Shown here one piece after another: positions 8,069-13,892 of a stretch of DNA of 32,529 bases. This DNA is from Acidobacteriota bacterium (GTDB lineage: Bacteria; Acidobacteriota; Terriglobia; Bryobacterales; Bryobacteraceae). Numbering within the stretch: position 1 is the first letter of the stretch; each line of letters starts with the position of its first letter. The notes beneath the pieces are model-generated. The model made no database searches and had not been told where the DNA came from. It saw only the letters and a program-made list of their open reading frames with translations. Where the stretch lies: assembly GCA_016213775.1 (NCBI GenBank), contig JACQZR010000266.1:1-32529 (forward strand), in the 5' to 3' direction. A program made the translations under genes and the position numbers.

Positions 8069-9430
8069 CTACTTCACCACCACCGGCCGCCCCACATCCC
8101 CATCCATCTTCACCGGCAGCCGCCACACCCCTGTCCCTTCCCGATCAGTAAAATAAAGCCCCGATTCCGAAGGCCCATGTGTGTCCCCATCCGCCCACAG
8201 CGCATAGAACTCTGGATGCGCATTCACCGGCTTCCGCGCATACGTATGATTGAACCGCTCCGCACGAGTCAACTGCTTTACACGAGTCCAACGGCGCCCC
8301 GCATCCTTGCTCAACCACATCACCATGTCCCCGCCCGTCATGAACGGCTGCGGTCCCGGATCAGTCGGCGCAATGATCCGCCACGCCCCAGTCGCCTCCA
8401 GATACAACGACCCGAAATCATAATTGTGATCCGAAGTCGTCACCCCGCGAATATCCCAGCCCTTCCCATTCCACCGAGCCGTCTTCCATTCCTGAGGACC
8501 GCTCCCCGGTCCCGGCTCCCACCCCTTACTTGTCAAAAACAGAATTACCGGCCGTCCATCCAACCCGAACTCGACATTCTTCAAATACACCAGCTTCTTC
8601 TCTGCCGCGTAATCGTGAACCAAGGCCGGAGTCGCCACCTCGCGCAACGGCGGCGTCACTACGCGCCCATCCGCACTCTTCCACGTCCGCCCCAAATCCG
8701 AAGTCTCCAAGTAATAAAGATTGGTCCGCGCATTCAACCCCTGTGGCTTGGGATGATAATTGAACACTGTCGCCGTCCGCGCGCCATCATGCGCCGTGAT
8801 CTGGTAATGCCCCAGATCCATCCGCGCCAACAACGAAGGCTCGCCCCACTGAACCCCATCCGCGCTCGTATTCCAGTACAAACTCCGCCCGCCATTCTCA
8901 TACAGCGTGTGCAGAAAGAAGAACCCCTTCCGATCCACCCACCGCGGATGCCCATACGAGAAATTCGTAGTCTTCACCAAGGTCCACCCATCGATGTCAT
9001 AGGGCCGATCGCTGCGCCAGACAAACGAATCCCGCGACGTTCCATGCGCATTCGAAAACACCCACAGATGCCCCGCCCCGTCCATCGCCAACACCGGGTT
9101 GTCGTGCGCATCCCCGGTCTTCTTGTTCACCAGAACCACCGGCCTCGGCACCGTCTTCGTCTTGTGATCGAAGTACGAAACCATGTGTAGCAGTTCCTGC
9201 TTCCCGGCCGTGCTGCCGCCGTAGCAGAAGAACGTCTTCCCTGCCTTCGCCGAATAAATCGCAATCGGCGACTGCTGCTGCGGATACGTCGCAAATCCGC
9301 CGCTGTATTTGTAGACGTACTTGTCCTTGGTCGGCTGATTGTAATACCAGATCCCCCGATAGCCGTTATCACGCGGCATCTGCTCGGCCATCGCCGCGCC
9401 CGCGAGCACCAACACCATCATCAATCGCAT
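8069..9430 (-). CDS. secreted BNR_4 (BNR repeat-like) protein
   Basis: This 453-residue protein has a short signal peptide (MRLMMVLVLAGAAMAEQ) and a predicted beta-propeller. It starts with DNGYRGIWYYNQP and carries repeated Asp-box-like or BNR-like blades such as SDLGRTWKSADGR, SADGVQWGE and SKDAGRRWTRV. This pattern fits the BNR_4 family (PF15892), found in secreted polysaccharide-active proteins including some ulvan-lyase-type lyases; no catalytic assignment can be made from the sequence alone. A His/Asp-rich conserved stretch (DAHDNPVLAMDGAGHLWVF) lies early in the propeller. It is monocistronic, convergent with the MscS-like gene (28-bp gap) and divergent from DUF309 (29-bp gap). Start ATG 9430: a TATACT box lies 11 nt upstream and no ribosome binding site is visible. 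Confidence 0.85.
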   Translation of the reverse strand: MRLMMVLVLAGAAMAEQMPRDNGYRGIWYYNQPTKDKYVYKYSGGFATYPQQQSPIAIYSAKAGKTFFCYGGSTAGKQELLHMVSYFDHKTKTVPRPVVLVNKKTGDAHDNPVLAMDGAGHLWVFSNAHGTSRDSFVWRSDRPYDIDGWTLVKTTNFSYGHPRWVDRKGFFFLHTLYENGGRSLYWNTSADGVQWGEPSLLARMDLGHYQITAHDGARTATVFNYHPKPQGLNARTNLYYLETSDLGRTWKSADGRVVTPPLREVATPALVHDYAAEKKLVYLKNVEFGLDGRPVILFLTSKGWEPGPGSGPQEWKTARWNGKGWDIRGVTTSDHNYDFGSLYLEATGAWRIIAPTDPGPQPFMTGGDMVMWLSKDAGRRWTRVKQLTRAERFNHTYARKPVNAHPEFYALWADGDTHGPSESGLYFTDREGTGVWRLPVKMDGDVGRPVVVK

Positions 9431-9441
9431 AGGCTCGCCTG

Positions 9442-9449
9442 AGTATAAT
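9442..9449. promoter_or_regulatory. overlapping divergent -10 boxes (BNR_4 gene / DUF309 gene)
   Basis: Plus strand TATAAT at 9444-9449 lies 10 nt before ATG 9460. Minus strand TATACT (bases 9447-9442) lies 11 nt before the start at 9430. The two hexamers share four base pairs inside a 29-bp intergenic gap, so one AT-rich core probably fires in both directions. Confidence 0.55.
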
Positions 9450-9459
9450 CCAAGTCGGC

Positions 9460-9789
9460 ATGCGCTCTGCCATCGATCTCTTCAACGCCGGCAAGTTCTT
9501 TGAAAGCCACGAAGCCTTCGAGGAAGAGTGGCGCACCGCAACCGGTCCCCGCCGCCTCTTCCTCCAGGCCTTGATCCATTTCGCTGTCGCCTGCCATCAC
9601 TCACAACGCGCCAACACCATCGGCGCGCAACGTCAAATCCGCAAAGGACTCGTCAAACTCCAGCCCTACCTGCCCGCTTACGAAACCATCGACACCGGCC
9701 GCCTCTACTCCGGCTTCCTCCCATTCGTCGAGGCCCTCGAAGCAGGCACGCCCACCGGACCATTCCCCCTCATCCACTTGCTCGAATAA
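9460..9789 (+). CDS. DUF309 domain protein
   Basis: This small 109-residue helical protein of the DUF309 family (PF03745) has no known biochemical function. The family hallmarks are clear: LFNAGKFFESHEAFEEEWR near residues 8-26, with the HExxE-like arrangement of His and Glu, and LFLQALIHFAVACHH at about 33-47. The motif is suggestive of a metal site, but this is not established. It starts at ATG 9460, 10 nt after a TATAAT box, so the transcript is probably leaderless or nearly so. Its 3' end overlaps the 3' end of the convergent IscU-like gene by 20 bp (9770-9789). Confidence 0.88.
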   Translation: MRSAIDLFNAGKFFESHEAFEEEWRTATGPRRLFLQALIHFAVACHHSQRANTIGAQRQIRKGLVKLQPYLPAYETIDTGRLYSGFLPFVEALEAGTPTGPFPLIHLLE

Positions 9790-10126
9790 ATCGCCGCACC
9801 GCATCCACCGCCAGCACCGCCGCGTGCTTCGATTCCGCCGACAGCCCGCCCACCGCCTCCTCGATCACCTCCGCCGTCACACCCGCCAACTCCGCCCGCG
9901 ACCTCCCCTCCATCCACTCACTCAACGCGCTCCCCGTCGCAATCGACGCCGTACACCCGCGCGCCTTGTACCGCACCGCCTTCACCACATCCCGATCCCA
10001 CAACACCGACACTCTCAGAATGTCCCCGCACACCGGATTCATCACCTCTACTGTCTGCGCGGGCGGCTCCAACTCCCCCGTATTGCGCGGGTTCTGAAAA
10101 TGGTCCAGCAGCTTCTGTGAGTACAT
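9770..10126 (-). CDS. IscU/NifU-N-type iron-sulfur cluster assembly scaffold, third ligand cysteine missing
   Basis: The 118-residue protein has the U-type scaffold fold signatures. These are MYSQKLLDHFQNPRNTGEL at the N-terminus, then NPVCGD (Cys33, Asp35), then ARGCTASIATGSALSEWMEG (Cys58). U-type scaffolds assemble Fe-S clusters using sulfur from a cysteine desulfurase, with three cysteines and often a histidine as ligands. Here the third position reads SKHAAVLAVDAV: His101 is kept but the following cysteine is Ala102. No other cysteine exists in the protein. It may be a variant scaffold or carrier, or may use another ligand. No desulfurase gene is near; the divergent neighbour is a radical SAM enzyme that needs a 4Fe-4S cluster, which gives a plausible functional link. 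The start at 10126 has no clear ribosome binding site. Confidence 0.88.
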   Translation of the reverse strand: MYSQKLLDHFQNPRNTGELEPPAQTVEVMNPVCGDILRVSVLWDRDVVKAVRYKARGCTASIATGSALSEWMEGRSRAELAGVTAEVIEEAVGGLSAESKHAAVLAVDAVRRFIRASG

Positions 10127-10135
10127 GCAATGTCC

Positions 10136-10146
10136 TACAATTGATA
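10136..10146. promoter_or_regulatory. overlapping divergent -10 boxes (IscU-like gene / radical SAM gene)
   Basis: TACAAT at 10136-10141 on the plus strand lies 10 nt before GTG 10152. TATCAA on the minus strand (bases 10146-10141) lies 14 nt before the IscU-like ATG at 10126. The boxes share base 10141. The spacing copies the BNR_4/DUF309 arrangement. Confidence 0.45.
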
Positions 10147-10151
10147 CAAAC

Positions 10152-11321
10152 GTGTCCGAGAGGCAGAGCTCTTACTTCCCCATCCTACGGCAGCGTGTGC
10201 GGCAACGCTCGTTTCGCGCCCTCTTTCTCTTCGTCACCTCGCGTTGCAATTCGCTCTGCCGCACCTGCTTCTACTTCGACAAACTCAACTCGCGCGACGA
10301 CCTCACCTTCGCCCAACTGGAAAAAATCTCCGCCACCGCACCGCCGTTTGAAAAACTCTGGCTCAGCGGCGGCGAACCCTTCCTGCGCGAAGAACTCCCG
10401 GAAATCGTCGGCATGTTCGCGCGCAACAACGCCATCGCCAACGTCAACCTCCCCACCAACGGCCTCCTACCCGACAAGATCTTCCGTGCAGTCGACCGCA
10501 TGCTCGCCGCGACACCCAACGTATCCATCGATCTCAACTTCTCCCTCGACGGTCTCGCCAACACGCATGACGCCATCCGCGGCGTGCCCAACAATTTCCG
10601 CCGCACGCTCGCCACTATTGAAGAAGCCGAACGCCGCTACAAAAGCGTCCGCCGCCTGCGCCGCAACGTCCTCACCGTGATCACCCGCGAGAACTACAAC
10701 GAGATCGTTGAACTCGGCCTCCACCTTGCCGCGGAAGGCCGCATTGACGGCCAATACTTCGAAGTCGTCCGCGGCCAAACACCCGACGCTTCGCTCAAAA
10801 ACCTCACGCAATCCGGCGTGGCCGCACTCCATCGTAGGCTGATGCCGTTCCATCGCCACTACGCGCGCAAACTCTTCGCCCATCTACCCGCGCCCGTCCG
10901 CCAGTTCGCCACCACCTACTACCTCGGCAATCTGCGCTTGCACTTCGATCTGCACGAACAGTGCCTCGAACAGCCGCGCAAATGGCCGATGCGATGCACC
11001 GCGGGCGAAACCACCATCGTCATCGACCACAACGGCAAGTTCCGATCCTGCGAGATGCGCGACATCGTTGGCGACCTTGCCGCATTCGACTACGATATCC
11101 GCGCTGCGCTCGCATCCACCGCCATGCGCGGCGAAATCGCCGCCATCGAAAGGGCCAACTGCTGGTGTACCCACAGTTGCTTCATTCAGGAAAGTTCCAA
11201 GTTCTCTCCCAGTGTGCAGTTGTTCCGCATCCCCTGGGCATGGCTGCGCCAGCGCTCGCAAGGCCTCGACGGCATCCCGCTGGAGCAGGTGGAACGATTC
11301 CGCGCACTGGAGGCTGTTTAG
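10152..11321 (+). CDS. radical SAM protein with SPASM-like C-terminal cysteine cluster
   Basis: Radical SAM enzymes reductively cleave S-adenosylmethionine at a 4Fe-4S cluster to start radical chemistry. The cluster motif CNSLCRTC (CxxxCxxC, Cys32/36/39) is followed by a LWLSGGEPFLREEL segment (SAM-binding GGE motif) and a LNFSLDG strand. The C-terminal third carries further cysteines: RCTAGETTIVIDHNGKFRSCEMRD and NCWCTHSC. This resembles a SPASM/twitch auxiliary-cluster domain, as in peptide-modifying and sulfatase-maturing enzymes. The substrate is unknown; no short precursor peptide gene is evident next to it. Start: GTG 10152 is preferred because a TACAAT box sits 10 nt before it; an in-frame ATG at 10125 would overlap the IscU-like start codon on the other strand and has no ribosome binding site. 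The stop overlaps the GTG of the Nudix gene by one base. Confidence 0.85.
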   Translation: MSERQSSYFPILRQRVRQRSFRALFLFVTSRCNSLCRTCFYFDKLNSRDDLTFAQLEKISATAPPFEKLWLSGGEPFLREELPEIVGMFARNNAIANVNLPTNGLLPDKIFRAVDRMLAATPNVSIDLNFSLDGLANTHDAIRGVPNNFRRTLATIEEAERRYKSVRRLRRNVLTVITRENYNEIVELGLHLAAEGRIDGQYFEVVRGQTPDASLKNLTQSGVAALHRRLMPFHRHYARKLFAHLPAPVRQFATTYYLGNLRLHFDLHEQCLEQPRKWPMRCTAGETTIVIDHNGKFRSCEMRDIVGDLAAFDYDIRAALASTAMRGEIAAIERANCWCTHSCFIQESSKFSPSVQLFRIPWAWLRQRSQGLDGIPLEQVERFRALEAV

Positions 11322-11731
11322 TGGCCCGCCCCTTCCGAATCCCAGTCGTCGCCGGTCTTATTGAACACAACGGTAAAGTCCTCATCTGCCAGCGCAAGTC
11401 CGGCACGCGTCACGGTCTCAAATGGGAATTCCCCGGCGGCAAACTGGAACCAGGTGAATCTCCGCAACGCGCCCTCGCCCGCGAACTGGAAGAAGAGCTC
11501 GGCATTCAAGCCAATGTGGGCCGCGAGTTGTTGCGTTACGAAGTCGCCTATCCCAAGCGCGCCACCATCCTCCTCATCTTCCTCCAGGTGGATTCCTTCG
11601 AAGGCCCGGTCGAAAATCGTGTTTTCGAAACCCTCCGCTGGGAGGATCGCCATAAACTCGCCGAATACGACTTCCTCGATGGCGACCTCGCATTCGTCAC
11701 CCGGCTGACCTCCGGCTCACCTCCGCTATAA
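11321..11731 (+). CDS. MutT-type Nudix hydrolase
   Basis: This 136-residue Nudix enzyme is close to the MutT (8-oxo-dGTP diphosphatase) group, which cleaves oxidised dGTP to its monophosphate and so prevents mutations. The Nudix box is complete: GGKLEPGES...RELEEELGI (GX5EX7REUXEEXGU). The N-terminus VVAGLIEHNGKVLICQRK and the WEFPGGKLEPGE lead-in are typical of MutT. The exact substrate cannot be read from sequence. The GTG start at 11321 overlaps the TAG of the radical SAM gene (TAGTG), indicating translational coupling. A longer reading frame upstream in the same phase runs inside the radical SAM gene and is not used. The stop codon TAA (11729-11731) lies within the TATAAT box of modB. Confidence 0.9.
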   Translation: MARPFRIPVVAGLIEHNGKVLICQRKSGTRHGLKWEFPGGKLEPGESPQRALARELEEELGIQANVGRELLRYEVAYPKRATILLIFLQVDSFEGPVENRVFETLRWEDRHKLAEYDFLDGDLAFVTRLTSGSPPL

Positions 11732-11732
11732 T
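11727..11732 (+). promoter_or_regulatory. candidate -10 box of modBC, containing the Nudix stop codon
   Basis: A perfect TATAAT lies 12 nt before the modB ATG. The TAA stop of the preceding gene is part of it. No ribosome binding site lies between the box and the ATG. Confidence 0.55.
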
Positions 11733-11744
11733 GCATAGTTCCCC

Positions 11745-12410
11745 ATGGCGATCGACTGGTTCCCTCTCTGGCTCAGCCTCCGCGTCGCTTTCCTCTCCAC
11801 AATCCTTGCCTGCGCCGTCGGCCTCTGGATCGCCTACTGGCTCGCCTTCCGCGAGTTCCGTTTTAGGGACACCATTGATGCCCTCGTCACCTTGCCGCTA
11901 GTGCTTCCTCCCACCGTGCTCGGCTACTACCTGCTCGTTCTTTTGGGCCGCAACAGCTTCATCGGAAAAGCATACGAAGCCGTCACCGGAGGCCCGCTCG
12001 TATTCACCTGGCAGGCCGCCGTCATCGCCGCTTTCATCCACTCCCTTCCGCTGCTCGTCAAATCCACACGATCGGCGCTGGAAGCGGTGAACCCCAACAT
12101 TGCCCGTGCCGCACGCAGCCTCGGGTCCTCGGAATGGCGCCTTTTCTCGCGCATTATTCTTCCACTCTCCCTGCGGCCTGTTCTTGCCGCCGCCGCCATC
12201 GCATTCGCGCGCGCGCTCGGTGACTTTGGAGTCACCATCATGATCGCCGGCAACATCCCCGGCCGCACCCAAACCATCGCAGTCGCCATCTACGACGCCG
12301 TCGAATCCAACAACGGCGATCTCGCGCGGACTCTCGTTCTCGTCATCTCCGCCGTCGCTCTCTTCATTCTCTGGATCGCCAACCGGCTGGCCCCCAGGCA
12401 GACCACATGA
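11745..12410 (+). CDS. modB: molybdate ABC transporter permease ModB
   Basis: This is the inner-membrane permease of an ABC importer for molybdate (or tungstate), the metal of molybdopterin cofactors. The 221-residue length and about five to six helices match ModB. The EAA-type coupling loop is seen as EAVNPNIARAARSLGSSEWRLFSRIILPLSLRP (about residues 112-144). LPLVLPPTVLGYYLLVLLGRNSFIG (about 50-74) and ARALGDFGVTIMIAGNIPGRTQTIAVAIYD (about 156-185) are ModB/CysT-family signatures. The stop overlaps the modC start by ATGA (12407-12410). The periplasmic binding protein gene modA, normally first in the operon, is not in the window; the gene directly upstream encodes a Nudix hydrolase. Confidence 0.93.
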   Translation: MAIDWFPLWLSLRVAFLSTILACAVGLWIAYWLAFREFRFRDTIDALVTLPLVLPPTVLGYYLLVLLGRNSFIGKAYEAVTGGPLVFTWQAAVIAAFIHSLPLLVKSTRSALEAVNPNIARAARSLGSSEWRLFSRIILPLSLRPVLAAAAIAFARALGDFGVTIMIAGNIPGRTQTIAVAIYDAVESNNGDLARTLVLVISAVALFILWIANRLAPRQTT

Positions 12411-13477
12411 TCCTCGCGCGCATCAAAAAAGCATTCCCCCCCGGCAAGGATTCCGCCGCCTTCACCATCGATGCCGACTTCAGGACCGACGCCCCGGTGA
12501 CGGTTCTATTCGGTGAAAGTGGCTCGGGCAAAACACTCACTCTCGATGCCATCGCCGGCTTCGTGCGCCCCGACGAAGGCCGCGTCATGATCAACGACGA
12601 TCTGCTCTTCGATGGCGCCACCGGAGTCCACCTGCCCCCGCAAGCCCGCCGCTGCGGTTACGTTTTTCAGAACTACGCGCTCTTCCCCAACATGACCCTG
12701 CGTCAGAATCTCGAGTTCGCCGCCGAATTCCGCCCCAAGCTTGACCGTCACCGCAAGGTGAACGAGATGCTCGAACTGTTTCGCCTCGCCGACATCGCCG
12801 GCCGTAAACCCCACGAGCTTTCCGGGGGCCAGAAGCAGCGCTGCTCCATCGCGCGCGCGCTCCTCGCCGAACCACGTGTGCTGTTGCTGGACGAGCCCGC
12901 GCAGGGCCTCGACGCCACTCTCCGCGCCGAGCTCCATGTGGTTCTGCGCAAGGTCCGCGCGGCTTTCACAACGCCTATCGTGATGGTGACCCACGACCTC
13001 GATGAGGCCTTCGCCCTCGGAGACCGCATGTTCATCTATCAGGCCGGCAGGATTCTGCAACAGGGCACCCCCACAGAGATATTTGACAGGCCCGCATCAC
13101 TCGCCGTCGCGCGCCAACTCGGAGTCTACAATCTGCTCGAAGCCGAAGTCCTCACTCTCGATCCCGGCCGCAACACCTCCACCTTGCGTTACGCCGATTT
13201 CGACCTCCAGGGTCCCTATCTGCCCGGCAAATTCAAGGGCGATCACGTGTGGGTCTGCGTCCGGCCGGAAGAGTTACGCCCCTCCGTTCGCACAGCCCGT
13301 CCCGGCATGGGTCAGGTGGCCGTCCAACTGGAGCGCGCCACCCCCCGGCCCGGCGCCATGCGGCTCGAGTTTGACCGCGACCTCGTGGCCGACATTAACC
13401 GTGACGACTATGAACGCAACCGTCATCTCAAGGACTGGATTCTCGACTTCCCCACCTCCTCGCTCCGCGTCCTGTAA
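12407..13477 (+). CDS. modC: molybdate ABC transporter ATP-binding protein ModC
   Basis: This is the ATPase subunit that powers ModB. The 356-residue protein has all ABC motifs: Walker A GESGSGKT (36-43), Q-loop VFQNYALFPNMT (around 87-98), signature LSGGQKQR (around 138), Walker B VLLLDEPAQGLD and the switch histidine in MVTHDLDEAF. The C-terminal 120 residues (VRPEELRP region) form a regulatory beta domain like those of ModC/CysA-type proteins; a classical MOP molybdate-binding motif is not obvious. It is coupled to modB by a 4-bp overlap. Molybdate versus sulfate specificity is inferred from ModB and protein length, and modA is missing locally. Confidence 0.9.
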   Translation: MILARIKKAFPPGKDSAAFTIDADFRTDAPVTVLFGESGSGKTLTLDAIAGFVRPDEGRVMINDDLLFDGATGVHLPPQARRCGYVFQNYALFPNMTLRQNLEFAAEFRPKLDRHRKVNEMLELFRLADIAGRKPHELSGGQKQRCSIARALLAEPRVLLLDEPAQGLDATLRAELHVVLRKVRAAFTTPIVMVTHDLDEAFALGDRMFIYQAGRILQQGTPTEIFDRPASLAVARQLGVYNLLEAEVLTLDPGRNTSTLRYADFDLQGPYLPGKFKGDHVWVCVRPEELRPSVRTARPGMGQVAVQLERATPRPGAMRLEFDRDLVADINRDDYERNRHLKDWILDFPTSSLRVL

Positions 13478-13499
13478 AATCAACGGAACCTTTTTCTAC

Positions 13500-13536
13500 T
13501 TGACTCGTACTCTCCTTTAGTTGAACTACAGGAGAG
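13500..13536 (+). promoter_or_regulatory. promoter region of PadR-ADOP unit 1 with a 27-bp dyad (candidate PadR operator)
   Basis: TTGACT (13500-13505) is a good -35 box. It is followed by an inverted repeat spanning 13510-13536: left arm CTCTCCTTTAGTT, centre G at 13523, right arm AACTACAGGAGAG. Twelve of 13 base pairs match. The core TAGTTGAACTA is where the -10 would lie (weak GAACTA at 17-bp spacing). The right arm also contains the AGGAG ribosome binding site of padR. Either PadR binds here as an autorepressor, or the RNA folds and hides the ribosome binding site. Confidence 0.55.
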
Positions 13537-13544
13537 AGCAGGAA

Positions 13545-13883
13545 ATGCCCGCTGACACCAAGGAAATCCTCCCCGGCACTCTGGATCTGATGGTCCTCAA
13601 GACATTGGACACGATGGGGCCCATGCATGGCTATGGCATCGCCCAGCGCATCGTGTCGATCTCCGAAGGCGTCCTCCAACTCAACCAGGGTTCGCTCTAC
13701 CCGGCGCTGCTGCGCATGGAGCAACGCGGTTGGATCCGCAGCCAATACGGCACCTCCGAAAACAACCGTCAGGCCCGCTTCTACTCGCTCACCGCCGCGG
13801 GCCGGAAGCGCCTGACCGCCGAAACCGGAAACTGGATGCAGATGGTCGCCATCATGGGCCGCCTGCTGGCCGCAGACGAATAG
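13545..13883 (+). CDS. PadR-family transcriptional regulator (unit 1)
   Basis: This is a 112-residue winged-helix regulator of the PadR family. These are dimeric repressors that commonly control a neighbouring transporter and respond to small molecules. The family signature is complete: LPGTLDLMVLKTL at the N-terminus, HGYGIAQRI (helix 2), GSLYPALLRMEQRGWI (recognition helix and wing start) and NRQARFYSLTAAGRKRL (wing). The short C-terminal helix (WMQMVAIMGRLL) is the dimerisation part. Start ATG 13545 is chosen because AGGAG lies 10 nt upstream; a TTG-initiated extension at 13521 would begin inside the dyad. The gene ends 9 bp before the ADOP permease, so the two are co-transcribed, the standard acidobacterial PadR-ADOP arrangement. 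Confidence 0.93.
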   Translation: MPADTKEILPGTLDLMVLKTLDTMGPMHGYGIAQRIVSISEGVLQLNQGSLYPALLRMEQRGWIRSQYGTSENNRQARFYSLTAAGRKRLTAETGNWMQMVAIMGRLLAADE

Positions 13884-13892
13884 AGATACCCC

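Noticed and set aside
7838-9190. Long plus-strand open frame across the BNR_4 gene
   Set aside because: It is the antisense of a clear secreted BNR_4 gene; the predicted product is an Arg/Pro/His-rich low-complexity chain without any domain, typical of a GC-rich shadow frame.
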